From positions 1-10,702 of the forward strand of contig JAPLEC010000404.1 in the NCBI GenBank assembly GCA_026391515.1: 10,702 nucleotides of DNA. The letters are read 5' to 3'. Source of the DNA: Bacteroidia bacterium (lineage in GTDB: Bacteria > Bacteroidota > Bacteroidia > Bacteroidales > VadinHA17). Made by a program: the position numbers and the translations under genes. This document shows positions 7,378-10,702 of the stretch, one piece after another (the stretch's first letter is position 1; every line of letters begins with the position of its first letter). The notes beneath the pieces were generated by a model. The model was given only the letters and a program-made list of their open reading frames with translations. It made no database searches and was not told the DNA's origin.

Positions 7378-9111
7378 TTAAAAAGTTCTCTGTACCTCTC
7401 TCCATCTTCTTTTTTCAGGCTTCCTTTTGGACCATTTGGCCGGTTTTTTCCCGGGATATTCACTCCGTCCAGATCTATCGGTCTTTTCCTGGGCAATCTC
7501 AACTGCAACTCTTCTGTTCAAAAACTTTGCATTATTCAGTGCTCCGATAAGGTCATCAGCATGACCGGCTTCAACTTCAAAAAAGGAGAAAGTCTTTAAA
7601 AGATCGATCTTTCCGATCGGGATTTTTCTTCCTTTTGTATTTACATTTACAAGTTCAATGAGTTGTTCCGGGTAAAAACCATCAGACTTACCCAGATTTA
7701 TGAAAAGTCTTTTATAATTACCCGTGTATTGTTCACGGGTTCCTTTTCTGCCTGATTTCCTAAAGCTGTGATCTTTTTCAGGAACAGGATCAATAAGGTC
7801 TTCGCCATGGCGGTAATCATCGAGAAACCTGTCAAATTCGAGTGAAACAACACGTTTAAGAAGTTCTTCACGGTCCAGACCTGACAATTTTGATTTTATT
7901 TCAGGTAAAAATTTTTCTATCTCAGGGTGATCAGTTGCAACAGTTTCAAGCTTATTGACCCAGTTGAAAAGCTGTTTTCCGCAGATTTCACTTCCTGTGG
8001 GAATGGGTATTGCTTTAAAAGGTTTTTTTACCAGTCTCTCTATCTTCTGAAGATTTTGCTTCTCCCTCAGGTGAACAAGCGAAATAGATATTCCTGTTTT
8101 CCCGGCTCTTCCTGTACGTCCGCATCTATGTGTATAGATCTCTGTATCGTCAGGAAGGCTGAAATTAATGACATGAGTAAGGTCATCAACATCCAGTCCG
8201 CGTGCGGCAACATCAGTTGCTACAAGCAGCTGCAGGTTCCTTAATCTGAATTTCTGCATTACTGCATCGCGCTGTGCCTGTGACAGATCGCCATGAAGTG
8301 CATCGGCATTATAACCATCATTTATCAGCTTTGATGCTACCTCCTGTGTTTCTTTACGGGTGCGGCAGAAAACTATCGCATAAATATCAGGTTCAAAATC
8401 AGCTATTCGTTTAAGCACCTTATATTTATCTTTTGCATGGACAAGATAGTATATATGGCTGACGTTCTCGGCCGATGAGTTTTTTGTACCAATCGTTATT
8501 TCAGCCGGATTGTTCATATATTTCCTTGCAATTGATGCAATTTCCGATGACATAGTCGCTGAAAAAAGAAGTGTCCGTCTGCCTTCAGGAATCTCCTCAA
8601 GAATCTCATTTATACTGTCAAGAAATCCCATGTTAAGCATTTCGTCCGCCTCATCGAGAATTACAGTGCTGACATCAGAGAGCTTTGCTGCTCTACGATC
8701 TATCAGGTCGATCAGTCTCCCTGGTGTGGCAACAATAATATGTGCACCTTTTTTCAATCCTCTTATCTGATTATCAATACTTGCTCCTCCATATATTGCA
8801 AGTATTCTTAACTTACCTGTATATCTTGCGTAATCGGTAAGGTCCCCGGTGATCTGAATGCATAGTTCACGGGTGGGGCAGAGCACAAGTGCCTGAGTGT
8901 TGTTTATTTCTGTATCTGTTGCCTGAACTAAAGGCAGGCCGAATGCTGCTGTCTTTCCTGTTCCTGTTTGCGCAAGGGCGATAATATCACTCTCATTCCC
9001 AAGCATTAACGGGATCACCTTTTTCTGTACCGGCATGGGATGTTCAAATCCAAGCTCCTGAATTGCCTTCAGAATACGGGGAGTGAATCCCATCTCTTCA
9101 AAATTTATCAT
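7378..9111 (-). CDS. DEAD-box ATP-dependent RNA helicase with DbpA-type RNA-binding domain
   Basis: A 577-residue cytoplasmic helicase that unwinds short RNA duplexes with ATP, in ribosome assembly, mRNA decay or cold adaptation. All core motifs are intact: Q motif (FEEMGFTP to VQ29), motif I AQTGTGKT (47-54), Ia PTREL (79-83), Ib TPGR (129-132), II DEAD (153-156), III SAT (184-186), V ARGLDVDD (303-310) and VI HRCGRTGR (328-335). Residues ~466-541 are a DbpA/CsdA-type RNA-binding domain (YKRLFINLGKSDGF onward), and the last 35 residues are a basic tail rich in Arg/Lys. The architecture is closest to the DeaD/CsdA-CshA group rather than the shorter RhlE group. It is divergent from a cold-shock gene, with a long leader carrying a hairpin, which fits temperature-responsive expression. 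Confidence 0.95.
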   Translation of the reverse strand: MINFEEMGFTPRILKAIQELGFEHPMPVQKKVIPLMLGNESDIIALAQTGTGKTAAFGLPLVQATDTEINNTQALVLCPTRELCIQITGDLTDYARYTGKLRILAIYGGASIDNQIRGLKKGAHIIVATPGRLIDLIDRRAAKLSDVSTVILDEADEMLNMGFLDSINEILEEIPEGRRTLLFSATMSSEIASIARKYMNNPAEITIGTKNSSAENVSHIYYLVHAKDKYKVLKRIADFEPDIYAIVFCRTRKETQEVASKLINDGYNADALHGDLSQAQRDAVMQKFRLRNLQLLVATDVAARGLDVDDLTHVINFSLPDDTEIYTHRCGRTGRAGKTGISISLVHLREKQNLQKIERLVKKPFKAIPIPTGSEICGKQLFNWVNKLETVATDHPEIEKFLPEIKSKLSGLDREELLKRVVSLEFDRFLDDYRHGEDLIDPVPEKDHSFRKSGRKGTREQYTGNYKRLFINLGKSDGFYPEQLIELVNVNTKGRKIPIGKIDLLKTFSFFEVEAGHADDLIGALNNAKFLNRRVAVEIAQEKTDRSGRSEYPGKKPAKWSKRKPEKRRWREVQRTF

Positions 9112-9133
9112 TAAATAGTTTTATGATGTGCTT

Positions 9134-9160
9134 CCGGGAGCGATGGATTTGTTATCCCGG
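9134..9160 (-). other. Hairpin in the helicase 5' leader
   Basis: CCGGGA (9134-9139) and TCCCGG (9155-9160) form a 6-bp GC-rich stem with a 15-nt loop, 23 nt upstream of the helicase ATG. No T-tract follows on the transcribed strand, so it is not a terminator. It may be a structured leader element influencing translation or stability; this is inference. Confidence 0.4.
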
Positions 9161-9235
9161 CTGAAATGAACTCAAATACAGACTGGGCAAAATGCCTGAT
9201 AACGCTTTGTGGAAATCACTTTGTTAATACGGGCG

Positions 9236-9265
9236 CAAAGATAATCAAATTATCATGATGGGAAA
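9236..9265 (-). promoter_or_regulatory. Candidate promoter of the DEAD-box helicase gene
   Basis: The minus strand has TATCTTTG (9236-9243), a full match to TAnnTTTG. TTTC (9262-9265) lies 18 nt upstream, one base off TTTG and one nt short of the usual spacing. Transcription would begin near 9230, giving a leader of about 118 nt, long for this compact region and reminiscent of cold-shock mRNAs. Confidence 0.45.
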
Positions 9266-9415
9266 GTGATCTGAAAACAACGGGGATCCCGCTTTGACAT
9301 ATTATATTGGCTGGTATGATGAAAATATATATAAAATAAAATTTAATTTATTGAAAATTAATGTATTATTCAGATAATAAAGCGTACCTTGCGCCAAATT
9401 TAATAAAATCAAATT

Positions 9416-9607
9416 ATGAGTAAAGGAACAGTAAAATTCTATAATGAATTCAGAGGATTCGGATTCATTAAAGAAGATGATTCACCAAAAGAGTATTTTG
9501 TACATTCATCAGGATTAAAGGAAAAAATCAAAGAGAATGATGTAGTTACCTTTGATGTAGAACAGGGGAAAAAAGGATTAAATGCAGTAAATGTTAAACT
9601 TGCTTAA
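9416..9607 (+). CDS. Cold-shock domain protein (CspA family)
   Basis: A 63-residue single-domain protein that binds single-stranded RNA/DNA and prevents or melts secondary structure. MSKGTVKFYN opens strand 1; RNP1 is RGFGFI (13-18) and RNP2 is YFVHSS (27-32), followed by the expected NDVVTFDVEQGKKGLNAVNV end. Length is typical. RNP1 has Arg where Lys is usual, a conservative change. The 304-bp gap to the helicase is AT-rich; a degenerate -7 element, TACCTTG, lies at 9385-9391 and a TTTGACA at 9293-9299, but neither gives a convincing full promoter. The gene is followed by a strong terminator at 9638-9661, so it is probably monocistronic. Confidence 0.95.
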   Translation: MSKGTVKFYNEFRGFGFIKEDDSPKEYFVHSSGLKEKIKENDVVTFDVEQGKKGLNAVNVKLA

Positions 9608-9637
9608 TTTATCTGTTATAATCATTTAAAATTTTTG

Positions 9638-9661
9638 GTCCCGCCAAAAGCGGGACTTTTT
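9638..9661 (+). terminator. Rho-independent terminator of the cold-shock gene
   Basis: GTCCCGC (9638-9644), a CAAAA loop and GCGGGAC (9650-9656) make a perfect 7-bp GC-rich stem, followed by five T (9657-9661). It lies 31 nt after the cold-shock stop codon. Confidence 0.9.
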
Positions 9662-9679
9662 ATTAAAATTCAAAATATC

Positions 9680-9840
9680 ATGTACGAAAAAAATCAAATA
9701 ATTTTCACTCACCCGATTTGTCGAAGTTGAAGGAAGTAATAATTGACCACAAAACAAAGATATATATCGCTCTCGGTGCGGATATTGAGGAGGCAAAAAA
9801 CCGTTACTTATTGAGGAACAGTACCAGGAGAATAAGATAA
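9680..9840 (+). pseudogene. Frameshifted small hypothetical gene (~53 residues if repaired)
   Basis: ATG at 9680 opens MYEKNQIIFTHP, then the frame stops at 9728. The +1 frame continues in a protein-like way from about 9715: DLSKLKEVIIDHKTKIYIALG, then DIEEAKNRYLLRN and a basic end, stopping at 9838-9840. One missing base at the CCC run 9712-9714 would join them as THP-DLSKLKEV. The second half has amphipathic helix and strand periodicity and no stop, which suggests a once-coding sequence rather than chance. No family is recognised with confidence. It begins 19 nt after the csp terminator with no visible promoter or Shine-Dalgarno site. It may be a true pseudogene or an assembly error. Confidence 0.5.
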
Positions 9841-9861
9841 CAGATTCTTCCTGTTGCCAGG

Positions 9862-10317
9862 TTATTCCTTAAACAATTTGACCTTCATGGCAGCAGGTCC
9901 TTTGGGACCTCTGCCGATTTCAAAATTGACAAGATTATTTTCTTTTACAGGTTCAAGCAAATTATTTGCGTGAACGAAAATACTCTGACCTGATTCCAGG
10001 TCGCGGATAAAACCATAACCTTTCGATTCATTAAAAAAACTGACAACTCCCTTTCGCAGGATATCAGGATGAGTTTCAGGATTGTTTTTAGTTATCTTTA
10101 GTTCAATGCTTTCAGCATCAACAACTGTTTTCTTATCCGGGTCGGGAGGAGTTGAGGTAATCCTTCCAAATTCATCGACATAGGCGATCATATCGTCGAA
10201 GTTGCTCTTTTTCCCTTCACTTTTTTTCTTAGCACGCTTTTGCTCTTTTTCCTTTCTCTTTTTTTCGTTCTTGCTTCTTACTTCTTTTTTACTGAATGTT
10301 TCCTGCGATCGGCTCAT
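9862..10317 (-). CDS. Cold-shock domain protein with Lys-rich N-terminal extension
   Basis: A 151-residue protein of a type common in Bacteroidota. Residues ~10-37 are an almost unbroken run of Lys, Glu and Arg, probably disordered or a charged helix that increases nucleic-acid affinity. A middle segment, MIAYVDEFGRITSTPPDPD (43-61), links to the cold-shock domain at ~88-149, with RNP1 KGYGFI (99-104) and RNP2 SIFVHA (112-117). The closing GRGPKGPAAMKVKL is typical. It probably binds RNA at the ribosome or as a chaperone. On the minus strand TACGTTTT (10360-10367) is a one-off match to the -7 consensus without a good -33, so the promoter is uncertain. It is the third RNA-remodelling gene in the cluster. 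Confidence 0.92.
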   Translation of the reverse strand: MSRSQETFSKKEVRSKNEKKRKEKEQKRAKKKSEGKKSNFDDMIAYVDEFGRITSTPPDPDKKTVVDAESIELKITKNNPETHPDILRKGVVSFFNESKGYGFIRDLESGQSIFVHANNLLEPVKENNLVNFEIGRGPKGPAAMKVKLFKE

Positions 10318-10399
10318 ATACTTATAATCTGGTTATTGATTAAATCTGTGATCAGCTGCAAAACGTAATAATGTACAGTGATTGGCTAACCGGATGTAT

Positions 10400-10539
10400 G
10401 ATTAGCAGATTAATGCGCAGAATCGCGAAGCTGAATCTTCTGACAAATGTACAATAAAATCTGTGAATGACACTCTCGTCTGTTTTATTGTTCCGGAATT
10501 GCCCTTCGCCTCATCTGCCTTAATTGGTGTCTGCTAATC
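10400..10539. repeat. 140-bp long imperfect palindrome (fold-back element)
   Basis: Collinear blocks pair along the whole length: GATTAGCAGA (10400-10409) with TCTGCTAATC (10530-10539); GCAGA (10417-10421) with TCTGC (10514-10518); GCGAAG (10425-10430) with CTTCGC (10504-10509); ACAATAAAA (10451-10459) with TTTTATTGT (10483-10491). The loop is 23 nt. Six T follow the right arm (10540-10545). No target-site duplication is obvious. It could be a MITE-like remnant or the gene for a long hairpin RNA; it contains no open frame of note. Confidence 0.6.
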
Positions 10540-10591
10540 TTTTTTGATTATGAACTCTGGGAAAAATTAAGTCAATTTAACTTCAAAATCC

Positions 10592-10697
10592 TTCAGATCA
10601 TTGATACGGCAGCATGAAACTCTTTCTGATAACCGACCATATGCCAATGGGTGGTGCTGTGGCGACACTTGCTGCAGCTTTTGGATTTAACTATTAA
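10592..10697 (+). pseudogene. Decayed internal fragment of the DUF4350-like gene
   Basis: Bases 10620-10694 match 5573-5647 at 65 of 75 positions, in frame, giving LFLITDHMPMGGA and LAAAFGF as in the intact gene. Just before this, TTCAGATCA-TTGAT (10592-10605) matches 5521-5538 with a small gap, in the same order; the copy is 24 nt shorter over this interval. An in-frame TGA at 10602-10604 and a TAA at 10695-10697 show it is dead. The parent's N- and C-terminal parts are absent within the window. It appears to be the relic of a second copy; the short 27-codon ATG frame at 10614 is not a gene. Confidence 0.75.
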
Positions 10698-10702
10698 TAA
10701 CT

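Noticed and set aside
7927..8244. 105-codon plus-strand frame inside the helicase gene
   Set aside because: It is antisense to conserved helicase motifs and has no recognisable domain; typical shadow frame. The same applies to the other frames opposite the called genes.
9293..9320. TTGACA ... TATGAT resembling an E. coli sigma-70 promoter before the cold-shock gene
   Set aside because: The spacer is only 15 nt and the other promoters here follow the Bacteroidota consensus; evidence too weak to annotate.
9707..9730. Programmed frameshift in the small gene after csp
   Set aside because: No slippery heptamer, stem-loop or internal Shine-Dalgarno signal is seen; a deletion or sequencing error at the C run is simpler.
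10614..10697. A 27-codon frame with ATG, resembling a small peptide gene
   Set aside because: It aligns in frame with the middle of the DUF4350-like gene and has degenerate homology before the ATG with an in-frame stop, so it is a relic, not a designed peptide.

Overview
The window looks like a chromosomal piece from a member of the Bacteroidota, probably a free-living or gut/sediment Bacteroidales-type organism. The reasons are: the Bacteroidota-style promoters (TTTG about 20 nt upstream of TAnnTTTG), the lack of Shine-Dalgarno sequences before clear starts, a cold-shock protein with a long Lys-rich N-terminal extension, a DEAD-box helicase with a DbpA-type RNA-binding tail, and exported lipoprotein and thioredoxin-like proteins of a kind common in this phylum. 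No rRNA, tRNA, CRISPR array or complete mobile element was seen. The gene content is mostly ordinary housekeeping or accessory genes, with several fragments and repeats between them.

Layout, left to right. (1) 1-1379, plus strand: a lipoprotein of the C45 / phospholipase B-like Ntn-hydrolase group, cut at its 5' end by the window edge. (2) 1400-1510: a low-complexity intergenic repeat between two convergent genes. (3) 1520-3465, minus strand: a two-gene operon, a Fic-family AMP-transferase with a winged-helix tail followed by a Cys-rich DUF116 protein, joined by an ATGA overlap. Its promoter lies between two copies of the palindrome CCGCA-N5-TGCGG. (4) 3624-4748, minus: a membrane-anchored calcineurin-like phosphoesterase. 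(5) 4831-5013, minus: the C-terminal remnant of a REP-associated (Y1) transposase. (6) 5174-6094, plus: a secreted protein with a DUF4350/GATase-like fold, ending 2 nt from the convergent stop of (7) 6097-7266, minus, an exported thioredoxin-like protein. (8) 7378-9111, minus: a DEAD-box RNA helicase, divergent from (9) 9416-9607, plus, a small cold-shock protein with a strong terminator. (10) 9680-9840, plus: a frameshifted small gene. (11) 9862-10317, minus: the extended cold-shock-domain protein. (12) 10318-10702: no intact gene, but a 140-bp imperfect palindrome and a decayed fragment copied from the gene at 5174-6094.

Two groups of genes appear to work together. The helicase and the two cold-shock-domain proteins form an RNA-chaperone / cold-adaptation neighbourhood. 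The Fic-DUF116 operon, with its paired operators, is the best candidate for an undescribed regulated system: a self-inhibited AMPylase coupled in translation to a probable metal- or Fe-S-binding partner, possibly autoregulated through the Fic winged helix. That last step is inference.
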